Notes: generated from the letters alone by a model not told the origin. Positions 9,171 through 18,309 are shown, counted from the first letter of the stretch. The stretch: DNA of 64,000 nucleotides from Lysinibacillus composti (GCF_016908465.1 NZ_JAFBDY010000012.1:1-64000); one strand, 5' to 3'. Numbers and translations: made by a program.

Positions 9171-10070
9171 TTAGTAATGATCAATTAGTAATGGTAAGAA
9201 TTCTTCAGACACGTATGTTTTATTTGGTTCTAACAATGCAGGAGCATTTTCGAATTTTCGGATTGATTTATTGTAGCCATAGTCTAAAGATCCACGAGTA
9301 ACGGTGAAGGAAACCGCCCCTTTCGAAATAATGGCACCCTTCCCTGTTGACTCGACTTTAAATCCGAGCTTCTGAGCAACTAAACGAAGAGGAATCATTT
9401 TCACACCATTTTTTACATAGTAGTCTTCATTTGCGATTTTAATAGCTTGATCGAGATCTGAAAGTTCTGATTCTAAAACTATTATTTTGCTCGGTGAAGT
9501 TTGTGCTGGATAGCTTTCTAACACTACATCATAGAAAATGACAACCTCTTTATTCACCAAATCACTAGCCAATAATTTCTTACCTGATAAATTAGAAATA
9601 ATTGTTTCATCATTTACTGTTATGATTAAATCCTTTTTTTTGTTAAGAAAATCTTTGTCAAATTTATCTACTTTAACAGTACCAGTTTCTTCTGTTTGGA
9701 CTATGACCATTTCTGGTGCATATTGTGGAGGATAAATTAAAATCATTGGTTTATTTGAATCTACATAGGCCGTAAATTGCATACCTTCTTTTAATTCAAT
9801 CTCTTTCCCACTGTTGTCAAGCATGATCGTTTTTTCATCGAATGTAAAGCTATGTGTTTCATTCCCTTTACTAAATTCAGCTAAAAAAGTCCCATTTTCA
9901 TTCTTAGTAATTTTGGAAACAGTTCCTACAAGTTGTAAGAAGTTAGTTTCAGTTTCTTTTTCAGTTTGGACTGACTGAGTATTTACCGTTGAAGCCTGTG
10001 CGCTTGTCGCTGTAAACACACTGCCACAAATCAATGTTGTAGCCAATATTGCTGAATACGCTTTTTTCAT
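9171..10070 (-). CDS. Secreted protein with copper amine oxidase-like (stalk) domain
   Basis: A 299-residue exported protein. Residues 1-26 are a Sec signal peptide (MKK, a hydrophobic core, then AQA before the likely cleavage site). The middle (about 45-210) looks like two beta-rich repeats. Residues 215-299 match the copper amine oxidase N-terminal-like domain (KMIPLRLVAQKLGFKV, then YVSEEFLPLL), a fold common in secreted Bacillales proteins and not itself an oxidase. The ATG follows AAAGGAGAGAG. It has its own terminator. No catalytic motif is visible, and function is unknown; a wall-associated or ligand-binding role is only a guess. Confidence 0.75.
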   Translation of the reverse strand: MKKAYSAILATTLICGSVFTATSAQASTVNTQSVQTEKETETNFLQLVGTVSKITKNENGTFLAEFSKGNETHSFTFDEKTIMLDNSGKEIELKEGMQFTAYVDSNKPMILIYPPQYAPEMVIVQTEETGTVKVDKFDKDFLNKKKDLIITVNDETIISNLSGKKLLASDLVNKEVVIFYDVVLESYPAQTSPSKIIVLESELSDLDQAIKIANEDYYVKNGVKMIPLRLVAQKLGFKVESTGKGAIISKGAVSFTVTRGSLDYGYNKSIRKFENAPALLEPNKTYVSEEFLPLLIDHY

Positions 10071-10154
10071 TTTTCTCTCTCCTTTTCAATTACTTCGTAC
10101 AATTAGTCGACCCACATTTGAAAAGGTTACACATTTATGGAAAGATTTGAATAT

Positions 10155-10182
10155 AAAAATGCCTCCAAGTCCTTGGAGGCAT
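10155..10182 (-). terminator. Terminator after the dynA-sulfurtransferase pair
   Basis: ATGCCTCCAAG and CTTGGAGGCAT form an 11-bp stem with a 2-nt tip, followed on the minus strand by TTTTTATATT. It lies just past the sulfurtransferase stop. Confidence 0.85.
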
Positions 10183-10190
10183 TAGTATTA

Positions 10191-11003
10191 TTATTCGTTT
10201 TCACCAGTTTCAATGTCGTATTCTGTAATCCAATCACTAAAACTTCCGATATAAAGTCGAATATTTTCATATCCTTCATCAGCTAGTACTGCATATAATG
10301 GTGACGCTGTTACTCCAGAACCACAATAAACAACTACCTCTTCATCTTTTCCTACTTTTTGTAGAAGCTTTTCATTAGCTGCTATGTGTGTTCCTTCTTT
10401 TAACTGTTCCCAATCGAAGTTTTTAGCTGTAGGTATATGTCCTGCTTTAACGTCAATTGGCTCATTCTCGCCACGATAACGGACTGCTGAACGTGCATCG
10501 AGTAAAGTCGCTTGTTCCTTCTTTTCAACTATCGATTTCACATCTTGTCGGTTCGCATAAATGGATTCATCCCATTTTAGCGTTACAGAAGAACGATTAA
10601 AGGATGAAATTGCATCTGTCAATTTAAATCCAGCTGCCCGTAACGCTTCAAAACCGCCATTCACTACAAAGACTTTTGAAAATCCGGCATACTTCAGCAT
10701 CCACCAAGCTCTTGGAGCAAAAGGAGCACCACCTTGATCATAAACATAGACAGGTTCATTCGGTGTAAGTCCTGCTTCTTCAACTAAATTTTGAAGTTGC
10801 TTTTTAGATGGCATTGGATGACGGCCTTCTGATTTCGACATATCTGATAAGTCACGTTCTAAGTGCCAATAAACTGCACCTTCTATATGCGATTCATTAT
10901 AACTTTGTTGTCCCCATTGTTGATCTTGTAAGTTAAATCGAGTATCGATAAAACGTGCATTCTTCTCTTGAATCTCAGTTGCTTTTACAAAAACTTTCCC
11001 CAA
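10191..11003 (-). CDS. Sulfurtransferase (thiosulfate/3-mercaptopyruvate type)
   Basis: Two rhodanese domains in tandem (about residues 5-130 and 150-265). The C-terminal one is catalytic, with cysteine 227 in the loop CGSGVTA. That loop is typical of 3-mercaptopyruvate sulfurtransferases (CG[SG]GVT) rather than classical rhodanese (CRxGx[RT]). The start is TTG at 11003, 2 nt after the dynA stop, with GGGGG upstream, so it is cotranscribed with dynA. Sulfur donor specificity is inferred from the loop only. No functional link with the dynamin gene is obvious. Confidence 0.88.
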   Translation of the reverse strand: MGKVFVKATEIQEKNARFIDTRFNLQDQQWGQQSYNESHIEGAVYWHLERDLSDMSKSEGRHPMPSKKQLQNLVEEAGLTPNEPVYVYDQGGAPFAPRAWWMLKYAGFSKVFVVNGGFEALRAAGFKLTDAISSFNRSSVTLKWDESIYANRQDVKSIVEKKEQATLLDARSAVRYRGENEPIDVKAGHIPTAKNFDWEQLKEGTHIAANEKLLQKVGKDEEVVVYCGSGVTASPLYAVLADEGYENIRLYIGSFSDWITEYDIETGENE

Positions 11004-11005
11004 AG

Positions 11006-14000
11006 TTATACCCCCGTTTTTTGTAATTCATGGAAGATTTCCTTCCAAGTAGCAAGTCTACTTTCTTCTTGTAATAATAGACGTTCTGTTTCGATTTGTT
11101 GTATCGCTTGATGTTGAATAAACTCTCTTAACTTTTCCGCTTCGTCTTCAATGAATTTAATTGCCCATGTGTAAATATTAGATTTCTCATTTTCTACATA
11201 GCTTTGTGCATCAGGTTTTGTTAATTCCTCTAATGCTTCTTTCAACTTCTCTTTTTCATTCTTTTCAAAGAATGCTTTTGCATTTTTGAAATATGATTTA
11301 ACAGAACTATATTTAGCTATGTTTTCGAATGGTCCTTTAAAATCTAATAAATCTGGTTCATCTGACTCAAATGCTAAAAATGAGAAGCTTGTATTTAATT
11401 CTTTTAATGAACGAACATCATCTTTATAGCGATCTTGCATTTTCTTTTGGACAAATTGAGCTAGTCGGAAATTAGTTACTCGAAGCTCTTGAGCAAAGTC
11501 AAATCGTAAAGCACTTAATGTTTCCTTTAATGCAACATCTAGTGCAGTTTGTGCTGGCATCGCAGCAAATGTAGACGGATTATAACTTTCTCTAAAGAAA
11601 TCAGGATAACGATAGTAAACTCGTTGCATAACGTAGTACAGTAATTCATCTAATTCTTGTTTTACATCACTTTCTACCATATTCGTAGACGTCGTACTAT
11701 ACGTTTTACGGATATATTGTTCTAATTCTTTCAACTCTGCTAATCGTTCATCTTTACGCAATAGGTTTTGCTCAGTTTGTTTAATTAAGCCATGTAGTCG
11801 TTGATGAGTCTTTTCGACTTCTTCATGCAATGCTTGAATAGCTATATTTGCTAAATCCTCGTTTAAGAATTGGTGGAATGCCTGTTCGAATGGAGCCATT
11901 CCAGATTGTAGATCCTTCTGTTCTACCTTTTCGTGTAGAGCATTTAAACTTGATACCCCATATAATTTCGGGAATCGAATACCGAAACGTTGAAGCTCAT
12001 TGCGTACATAGTCTTTAACATCTTCTTCTTCTTCTTTAGTTGATGCTAGGTCAATTGCATTAACGACGAAGAACATTTTATCTAGCTCAAATGCATCTTT
12101 AACACGACCTAATTGAATTAAAAATTCGCGGTCTGCTTTTGCAAAAGCGTGATTATAGTACGTAATAAATAGAATTGCATCCGCATTTCGAATATAGTCA
12201 AAGGCAACACCTGTATGTCTTGCATTAATTGAATCTGCTCCTGGTGTATCAACAAGCGTAACACCCATTCGAGTTAAAGGAGAATCATAATAGAAATCAA
12301 TATTATCTACAAAACATGAACGATTTTCTTGCGCAACGAAGAGTTCGAATTCATCACGGTCCACACGAATGGTTTGGCCAAGTTGTGACTTGTATATTGG
12401 ATAGCCTTGGGAATAAGCTCGAATAAATGATTTGTGAACATTAAGTCGCTCATCTTTTAATTGTACTTGTAATCCTTCTTCTGCACGGTTAAGTGCTTCG
12501 TCTAATGAAGAAATCGATAAACCAATTGCTTCATATGAATTTTTAATATCTTCTAGTAATTGTTCCGCTGTTTTTAATTGAACATCAGCAGTTTCATGCG
12601 GGTGCTCTGGTGTTACAGGTCGTATTTTGTTAATAGCAGCAGTTGTTGGGTTCGGTGAAACAGGTAATACTTTTGACCCCATTAACGCATTAGAGAAACT
12701 AGATTTCCCTGCACTGAAAGCACCAAATAAAGCAATAGTGAAATCTTTTTGCTGTAAGCGTTCAACTTTTTTCATTAAATATGTTGCTACTTCTTGGAAT
12801 CCATCAACATTTTTAACTAAGTTGGCCGTACGAATAGCAGCTTGTACCACTTCTTCACCTTTACCTGCTAACTCTGACACTTCATTTTGTAAATTTTGCA
12901 CTTCTTGTATTTTTTCTTTTTTTGGTGCTAACATGGCTGGATCGAATGGACGAATATCATTTAGCGCTTCCTCAAATCCTTTTTCCCAAACATGAGATTG
13001 CTGTTTTGCACCATCTCTTGTTTCCTTCGAAGCTTTTATTAATTGTTTTTCAGAAAACTCTTTTCGTTCATCCATCTCTAAAATTTGATGAATTGCTTTT
13101 ACTTTATTTTCAATTGCTTTTAATTTTAATTGCACAGGTGCAGATATGTTTTCAGCAACTGCATTTAATACCAATTTTTGCTCTTCTCTCCAAACTTCTG
13201 TCTCTTGTACAAAATAGCGTTTCGTTGCTTCTGCCACACGATTTGCAAAGTTTAAAACTGCATCTCCTGTGACAAGTGCATCTTTTTGTACTTGGTTCTC
13301 AATTAATGAGAATGGTACATCATATTGTATTTGATCAATTGAATTAGCAAGCTCATCCGATAGAGCACCAACGTCCTTTAATGATTGCTTCATCAATTGC
13401 TTGATGTGACCAATAATTTGAGATTTTACAACTACTTGATATTGATCATATACATCTTGGATACGGCGATTTTTTTCTTCCTCAGTTTTCTTTTTAGCAG
13501 TGAAAAGTCCCCCTACTTTAAAGCCAGGCTGTTTACTTTCTAAATAAGCCCGTAATTTTTCACGGAAATCAGCAGGGATAATGGCTGCATTTGAAAGTAG
13601 CTCGTTCCGCTTTTCTTTAAAGGTTTCATTCCATGTATCAATTGAAAACAATTCTGTTTGTAATTTCAGTTTTTCATATTGATCTAAAATGTCTTCTCTA
13701 TTTTCCCAATCTTCTTCAGAGATTAAGTCCTCAAAATCTGTTTTTCGTTGTAATTTTTCTTCCTCTAAAAAGGCGATATGTTCACTTTGTAACTTTTCCA
13801 GTGTACTTTCTGCAGTTAAAACAAGCTGTTCTTGCCAATTGTTCATAGAATCCATCACGATTTTCTTTACATGACTGAAATCATTATGTGGGTGGTCAAA
13901 TTGACGTAATGATGTAAAGAATATGCCTTTTGGTTCTACTCCCCATGCAGCAAATGATTGCTGTACAGATTGTTTAAAGTCTTCAAAAGAGAGTTCTTGC

Positions 14001-14626
14001 TCTTTATGCTTATCAATTTGGTTTACAATTAAGTAAACGTTTGGATTATACTTCATTAATTGTTTTGTGAATTGGAAATTCAATTCAGATTGGACGTGAT
14101 TATAATCCATTGTATAAAATACAACATCTGCAATATGCAGCGCTGACTCTGTAGACATTGCATGCGCATCATCCGTTGAATCGACACCTGGTGTATCCAT
14201 TACTGTCACACCAAGAGGTAGTGCTGAGCCAGAGTGACCAATTTCAATCTGAGATACTAGATCGCCATTTTTACTTAGTTCTTTTACTGTTTTAAAATCG
14301 TACCCAGCTTCAAACTTTACTGGTTTGTCGTGATGCATGTAAACAATTGCAAAATCTTCTTCTGATTTATGAACTTTTACTATGTTTGCACTTGTTGGTA
14401 TTGGACTTGCAGCTAAAATGTCTTCTCCTGATAGTGCATTAATCATACTTGATTTCCCAGCAGAGAAATGCCCAGCAAACCCGATGACGTATTCCTTTTG
14501 CAATAGTTTTCGTGCAAAAAGATTTAACTTCTCCATACGCTCTGTATCTTCATTATTTCTATAAATTATGTATTGAACAGCCGATCGCTGAAGTAGCTGT
14601 TGTAATTTGTCTTCAAAAGTACTCAT
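11006..14626 (-). CDS. dynA: Dynamin-family membrane-remodelling GTPase, two GTPase modules
   Basis: Bacterial dynamin-like protein of 1206 residues, close in size to B. subtilis DynA (YpbR), which tethers and fuses membranes and helps cells survive membrane stress. Two complete GTPase modules are fused head to tail. The first has the P-loop GHFSAGKSS at residues 52-60, MDTPGVDSTD and NQID. The second has GAFSAGKSS near residue 634, VDTPGADS and NAID. Long helical, coiled-coil-rich stretches follow each GTPase domain. It is expressed with the sulfurtransferase downstream, and a small membrane peptide is encoded just upstream on the same strand. Confidence 0.92.
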   Translation of the reverse strand: MSTFEDKLQQLLQRSAVQYIIYRNNEDTERMEKLNLFARKLLQKEYVIGFAGHFSAGKSSMINALSGEDILAASPIPTSANIVKVHKSEEDFAIVYMHHDKPVKFEAGYDFKTVKELSKNGDLVSQIEIGHSGSALPLGVTVMDTPGVDSTDDAHAMSTESALHIADVVFYTMDYNHVQSELNFQFTKQLMKYNPNVYLIVNQIDKHKEQELSFEDFKQSVQQSFAAWGVEPKGIFFTSLRQFDHPHNDFSHVKKIVMDSMNNWQEQLVLTAESTLEKLQSEHIAFLEEEKLQRKTDFEDLISEEDWENREDILDQYEKLKLQTELFSIDTWNETFKEKRNELLSNAAIIPADFREKLRAYLESKQPGFKVGGLFTAKKKTEEEKNRRIQDVYDQYQVVVKSQIIGHIKQLMKQSLKDVGALSDELANSIDQIQYDVPFSLIENQVQKDALVTGDAVLNFANRVAEATKRYFVQETEVWREEQKLVLNAVAENISAPVQLKLKAIENKVKAIHQILEMDERKEFSEKQLIKASKETRDGAKQQSHVWEKGFEEALNDIRPFDPAMLAPKKEKIQEVQNLQNEVSELAGKGEEVVQAAIRTANLVKNVDGFQEVATYLMKKVERLQQKDFTIALFGAFSAGKSSFSNALMGSKVLPVSPNPTTAAINKIRPVTPEHPHETADVQLKTAEQLLEDIKNSYEAIGLSISSLDEALNRAEEGLQVQLKDERLNVHKSFIRAYSQGYPIYKSQLGQTIRVDRDEFELFVAQENRSCFVDNIDFYYDSPLTRMGVTLVDTPGADSINARHTGVAFDYIRNADAILFITYYNHAFAKADREFLIQLGRVKDAFELDKMFFVVNAIDLASTKEEEEDVKDYVRNELQRFGIRFPKLYGVSSLNALHEKVEQKDLQSGMAPFEQAFHQFLNEDLANIAIQALHEEVEKTHQRLHGLIKQTEQNLLRKDERLAELKELEQYIRKTYSTTSTNMVESDVKQELDELLYYVMQRVYYRYPDFFRESYNPSTFAAMPAQTALDVALKETLSALRFDFAQELRVTNFRLAQFVQKKMQDRYKDDVRSLKELNTSFSFLAFESDEPDLLDFKGPFENIAKYSSVKSYFKNAKAFFEKNEKEKLKEALEELTKPDAQSYVENEKSNIYTWAIKFIEDEAEKLREFIQHQAIQQIETERLLLQEESRLATWKEIFHELQKTGV

Positions 14627-14887
14627 TCACAAATGCCCCTTTGCCTTATTTTCGTCATATTTATATATAATATCATGGTTTGAATACAAAATCGGCTATT
14701 AAATAAGAAAAAAATCTAATAATATAATTATTTTTACTAAGTTAGGAAAATATTTTGCTCTAGAGGGGGCATGTTTGAGGTTGTTATAAGATTTAACATT
14801 ATATTTTTTGGAGATTATTCGTTTTATTAACTTTTTTATAGACTAAGTTCTTTACTTTGGATTATGACTCTCTTGGGGGTTCCATTT

Positions 14888-14968
14888 TTATTTCACAGTT
14901 CTTTTTAGCACATAAGACCCAATTCCTATATAAATAATCACTGTTGCACAAACAAATAAATAGACCAT
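14888..14968 (-). CDS. Small single-pass membrane peptide upstream of dynA (26 aa)
   Basis: A short open frame with an ATG at 14968, GGAAGGGG 8 nt before it and a TAA stop at 14888. The product has 26 residues: a hydrophobic core of about 18 residues (VYLFVCATVIIYIGIGSYV) followed by a basic tail LKRTVK, so it would be a single membrane helix with a positive C-terminus. It is on the same strand as dynA, about 260 nt upstream. I do not recognise a family. The ribosome site plus well-formed membrane topology make it more likely than chance, but coding status is unproven. Confidence 0.5.
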   Translation of the reverse strand: MVYLFVCATVIIYIGIGSYVLKRTVK

Positions 14969-15067
14969 TAGTCAATCCCCTTCCCAATATTGATAATCAT
15001 TTTCAGTTGCATTTACTAAATTATAATGAAAAATTCACACATACGTCAAGTTACACTTAAACTCTTT

Positions 15068-15076
15068 TGTTATAAT
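15068..15076 (+). promoter_or_regulatory. Extended -10 promoter for the CheX-like gene
   Basis: TGTTATAAT contains a perfect TATAAT with a TGn extension. The predicted transcript start near 15083 is only 5 nt before the ATG at 15088, which supports use of the later GTG at 15127 as start codon. Confidence 0.6.
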
Positions 15077-15126
15077 GTAGAAATAACATGAAACGAGATG
15101 AAAAAAGTCAAAAAAGGGTGCATTCG

Positions 15127-15576
15127 GTGATTACTTCAACAACCATTGAAACAATATTAAACAGCACAATTCAAGCTTTGAATACCATTTTAACAATGAA
15201 AATTGATTTGCAATCCCCTTCTTATACACTCGAACCTTTTTTACAAGAAGATATTGGGGTACAAATAGGTCTCACTGGGGATATAAACGGGAAAATACTA
15301 ATAGATAGTACTTCATCTACTTTTAGTGCTATAGGCGCAAGAATGTTTGGCATTCCAGTTGAGGGAGATATGCTAGTTTCCTTTACTGGGGAATTTGGAA
15401 ATATGTTTGCTGGCCATTTTAGCACTCATTTAGTACAAGAATTCGCTAATATCGATATTACTCCACCTACCGTCTTCGATGGGAACTCAACTATCTATGG
15501 ATTTGAAAAGGCCTTTCTTCTACCTCTAACAATCGAAAATGCAGGTAAAATGACTATATTATTTACAATTGATTAG
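15127..15576 (+). CDS. CheX-like chemotaxis phosphatase-family protein
   Basis: A 149-residue protein of the CheX/CheC-like fold. The pattern E89-F-G-N92 in GEFGNMFAGHF matches the ExxN pair that CheC/CheX/FliY proteins use to dephosphorylate CheY-P. This copy has one such motif, as in CheX. The GTG at 15127 is chosen as start because AAAAAGGGTG lies 6 nt before it and the -10 box is too close to the ATG at 15088. It stands alone, with no chemotaxis genes nearby, so partner and role are unknown. Confidence 0.75.
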   Translation: MITSTTIETILNSTIQALNTILTMKIDLQSPSYTLEPFLQEDIGVQIGLTGDINGKILIDSTSSTFSAIGARMFGIPVEGDMLVSFTGEFGNMFAGHFSTHLVQEFANIDITPPTVFDGNSTIYGFEKAFLLPLTIENAGKMTILFTID

Positions 15577-15623
15577 GATTTTGACTAAAAAGTGTTTTTT
15601 CACTTTTTTGCCATTAATAATGT

Positions 15624-15660
15624 AAACACACTAATTTTTTATGATTGGTGTGTTTTTTTT
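15624..15660 (+). terminator. Terminator after the CheX-like gene
   Basis: AAACACACTAAT and ATTGGTGTGTTT form a 12-bp stem with one G-T pair and an 8-nt loop, followed by a T-run. A smaller hairpin AAAAAGTG/CACTTTTT just before it may contribute. Confidence 0.85.
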
Positions 15661-15727
15661 ATTCCAAAAGATTCAAATATGTGTATTTTTTACGTTTCAC
15701 ATTAAGTTCACATTTCATATGCCATAG

Positions 15728-15770
15728 TGTGATTTTTATCACATCCTGTGAAAACGTTTTTTTATATGAT
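15728..15770 (+). promoter_or_regulatory. Fnr/CRP-type box and promoter of the ba3 oxidase operon
   Basis: TGTGATTTTTATCACA at 15728-15743 is a perfect TGTGA-N6-TCACA palindrome, the binding pattern of Crp/Fnr regulators. A -10 box TATGAT lies at 15765-15770, so the predicted start (about 15777) puts the palindrome centre at -41.5, the class II activator position. No good -35 exists, as expected for an activator-dependent promoter. A cre-like sequence, TGAAAACGTTTTTT at 15749-15762 (12 of 14), fills the space between box and -10. The regulator itself is not in the window. Confidence 0.7.
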
Positions 15771-15812
15771 GAGTTCATGAAATATATTTTCTCAAAATTA
15801 GGAGGGACTTTC

Positions 15813-15935
15813 ATGGCAAACCATAAAAAATCTGATGAAAATTTGAAAGGTACTTTATATGCTACTTTCGGTTTAGGAATTTTCATTATTATCGTTTGGG
15901 CTCTATGCTTCAATTTATTTATTGATCGTTTTTAA
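15813..15935 (+). CDS. Cytochrome c oxidase subunit IIa (ba3 type)
   Basis: A 40-residue protein with a short polar N-terminus (MANHKKSDENLKGTLYATF) and one membrane helix (GLGIFIIIVWALCFNLFI), the form of the small subunit IIa of ba3-type oxidases. The ATG at 15813 follows TTAGGAGGGA, a strong ribosome site; upstream in-frame codons belong to the promoter region. It is first of three genes, 35 nt ahead of subunit II. Identification rests on size, topology and position. Confidence 0.85.
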   Translation: MANHKKSDENLKGTLYATFGLGIFIIIVWALCFNLFIDRF

Positions 15936-15970
15936 CTTAATTTATTTCTTTTTATAGGAGGGAACAACTT

Positions 15971-16468
15971 ATGCACATACACAAGTATGAGAAGTGGTGG
16001 CTTTCGTTTGGCGCAGCCATGCTAGTTGCATTCTTAGTCATTGTAGGTGTGAGTGCTTTCCATAACGGAACTCATCCCAATAATTCAAAATGGACAATTA
16101 ATTATGAAAAAGTTGATGAAATTGCACCGTTCAATCAACCTGGTGTTCACAAAGTAGAAGGTAAAGATTGGGATTATGAAGTAGTTTTAGTGGCTTCAGC
16201 TTTCAGTTATAACCCAATGAATATCGAAATTCCTGTTGGTTCAAAAGTAAAATTCATTGCTACAACAAAAGACGTTATTCATGGTTTTGAGGTTGCAGGA
16301 ACTAATATTAACATGATGTTAGAACCTGGCTACGTTTCAGAATATGTAACAACTGCCGATAAGGTTGGAGAGTTTTTAATCGTATGTAACGAATATTGCG
16401 GAGCAGGTCACGCAATGATGTATTCTAAATTAATGGTGGTGAACTCAAATGACAGCAGTAATCACTAA
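15971..16468 (+). CDS. cbaB: ba3-type cytochrome c oxidase subunit II (CuA)
   Basis: The electron-entry subunit of a ba3-type terminal oxidase. It has 165 residues, with one N-terminal membrane helix (about 13-30) and an extracytoplasmic cupredoxin domain. The binuclear CuA site is intact: C139 and C143 in CNEYCGAGH, H147 and M150, with the earlier histidine in VIHGFEVAG. The short single-helix form is typical of ba3 oxidases; caa3 and aa3 subunit II proteins are longer with two helices. The next gene starts inside it, overlapping by 20 nt. Electrons would come from a membrane cytochrome c. Confidence 0.9.
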   Translation: MHIHKYEKWWLSFGAAMLVAFLVIVGVSAFHNGTHPNNSKWTINYEKVDEIAPFNQPGVHKVEGKDWDYEVVLVASAFSYNPMNIEIPVGSKVKFIATTKDVIHGFEVAGTNINMMLEPGYVSEYVTTADKVGEFLIVCNEYCGAGHAMMYSKLMVVNSNDSSNH

Positions 16469-18155
16469 GGATAAAAAGGTCACTCATAACAACAAAGGAA
16501 ATTCAAAAGTAATTAGTAGTACAAAAGTTGATCGTAAAGATGCAAAACTTGCATTAGCTCATATAATGGTAGCATTCATAGCATTATTCGTCGGTGGTCT
16601 TTGTGGGTTACTTCAAGTTTTAGTTCGTTCTGGTCAATTCAAATTACCTTTTGGCATTGGTTATTATCAAGTATTAACTGTACATGGAGTATTATTAGGA
16701 CTCATATTAACAACATATTTCATTCTAGGTTTCCAAACAGCAGCAGTAAGTCGAACTGCGGGTGCCCTTTCTAACAAGCAACGTAAAACTGGTTGGGTTG
16801 GTTTCTGGATCATGACAATCGGTATGTTAGCAGCTGCTACTATGGTACTTTTAAATGAAGCATCTGTACTTTATACATTCTATGCACCACTTCAAGCACA
16901 CTGGATTTATTATTTAGGTTTAACATTAGTAGTTGTAGGTTCTTGGATCGTAGGTTTAGCTCAAAGTTTACGCTATATTCAGTGGCGCAAAGAAAATAAA
17001 GGTCAAACATCACCACTTCTTTCGTTTATGGTTGTTGTAAACAATTTAATGTGGTTTGTTGCAACACTTGGAGTTGCAGCTGAAGTATTATTCCAATTAT
17101 TACCTTGGTCGTTAGGATTTATTGAAAGAATCGATGTATTATTAACTCGTACTTTATTCTGGTATTTTGGTCACGCTCTAGTTTATTTCTGGTTATTACC
17201 AGCATATATGGTTTGGTATGCAATCGTTCCAAAAATTGTTGGTGGTAAAATTTTCTCTGATGCCCTTGCTCGCCTGTCATTTATGCTATTTTTACTTTTC
17301 TCAATTCCTGTTGGTGTTCACCACCAATTAACTGAGCCTGGTATTGATGGTTTCTGGAAGTTTGTTCAAGTGGTTTTAACATTCTTTGTTGTTATTCCGT
17401 CACTACTTACTGCATTCTCTATGTTCGCAACATTTGAATTACGTGGTCGAGAGCTAGGTGCTAAAGGAGTATTTGGTTGGTTTAAAAACTTACCTTGGAA
17501 TGATGTACGCTTCTTATTACCTTTTATCGGCATGGTTGCGTTCATACCTGGTGGTGCTGGTGGCCTTGTCAACGCATCTTATCAGATGAACCAATTAATT
17601 CATAATACTATTTGGGTAACAGGACACTTCCATTTAACAGTAGCTACTACAGTTGTCTTAACTTTCTTCGGTACAGCATATTGGTTAATCCCACATCTAA
17701 CTGGTCGAAAATTAACGAAGAAAATGAACAATTTAGGAATTGTTTCAGGTATTTTATGGTCAGTTGGGATGGTCATTATGTCCGGTGCTATGCATATTGC
17801 AGGTTTATTCGGTGCACCTCGCCGTTCTGAATACTCTACTTACGGTGGATCTGAGCAAGCTACTGAATGGATTTCTTATCAAGTCGCACAAGCAGTTGGT
17901 GGTACAATATTATTCATCGCGATTTTATTCATCATTGGAATTGTCGTAAACTTACTTTGGTTCGCACCTAAAGGCGAAGAAGAGTTCCCAATTGCTGAAG
18001 TAGCTGAAGGTGCTGAAAAAACTCCTGCTCTCTTAGAAAACTTTAAAGTATGGGGAGTTATCTTAGTTGCATTAATCCTTATTGCTTACACTATTCCATT
18101 AATTGATATTGTACAAAACTCACCACTTGGTTCAAAGGGTTACAAATTCTGGTAA
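16449..18155 (+). CDS. cbaA: ba3-type cytochrome c oxidase subunit I
   Basis: The catalytic haem-copper subunit that reduces oxygen to water. It has 568 residues with about 13 membrane helices. Histidines in VHGVLLGLI (low-spin haem), WYFGHALVYFWLLPAY (CuB region), HHQLTEPG and TGHFHLTVATTVV (high-spin haem region) fit the B-type (ba3) family. The ATG overlaps subunit II, preceded by GGTGGTGA within that gene, so the two are coupled. Such oxidases have high oxygen affinity, which fits the Fnr-like promoter. A GC-rich terminator follows about 120 nt later. Confidence 0.92.
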   Translation: MTAVITKDKKVTHNNKGNSKVISSTKVDRKDAKLALAHIMVAFIALFVGGLCGLLQVLVRSGQFKLPFGIGYYQVLTVHGVLLGLILTTYFILGFQTAAVSRTAGALSNKQRKTGWVGFWIMTIGMLAAATMVLLNEASVLYTFYAPLQAHWIYYLGLTLVVVGSWIVGLAQSLRYIQWRKENKGQTSPLLSFMVVVNNLMWFVATLGVAAEVLFQLLPWSLGFIERIDVLLTRTLFWYFGHALVYFWLLPAYMVWYAIVPKIVGGKIFSDALARLSFMLFLLFSIPVGVHHQLTEPGIDGFWKFVQVVLTFFVVIPSLLTAFSMFATFELRGRELGAKGVFGWFKNLPWNDVRFLLPFIGMVAFIPGGAGGLVNASYQMNQLIHNTIWVTGHFHLTVATTVVLTFFGTAYWLIPHLTGRKLTKKMNNLGIVSGILWSVGMVIMSGAMHIAGLFGAPRRSEYSTYGGSEQATEWISYQVAQAVGGTILFIAILFIIGIVVNLLWFAPKGEEEFPIAEVAEGAEKTPALLENFKVWGVILVALILIAYTIPLIDIVQNSPLGSKGYKFW

Positions 18156-18185
18156 TAATGAAAGCTGGAAACATCTATTTAATTC

Positions 18186-18236
18186 CGCGTCTGCGATAGC
18201 GCTACGTCCTCTGGTATAGCAGAGATGATTCAACTA
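18186..18236. other. GC-rich intergenic segment after the ba3 operon
   Basis: About 50 bases richer in GC than their surroundings, containing the small inverted pair CTCTG/CAGAG. It resembles the other GC-rich non-coding islands in this window (see 23799-23959) and may be a piece of a repeat. No coding potential is seen. Confidence 0.3.
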
Positions 18237-18271
18237 TTGTGATAAAATAATCCATTGTTAAAAACGTATTT

Positions 18272-18309
18272 ACCCCCTCCCCTACTTATTGTTTGGGAGG
18301 GGTTTTTTT
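18272..18309 (+). terminator. Terminator of the ba3 oxidase operon
   Basis: CCCCTCCC (18274-18281) and GGGAGGGG (18295-18302) form a GC stem with a 13-nt loop and TTTTTTT after it. Confidence 0.9.

Noticed and set aside
14773-14832. A 19-codon plus-strand ORF (MFEVVIRF...) after TAGAGGGGGC
   Set aside because: The purine-rich run touches the ATG with no usable spacing, and the AT-rich peptide has no recognisable pattern.
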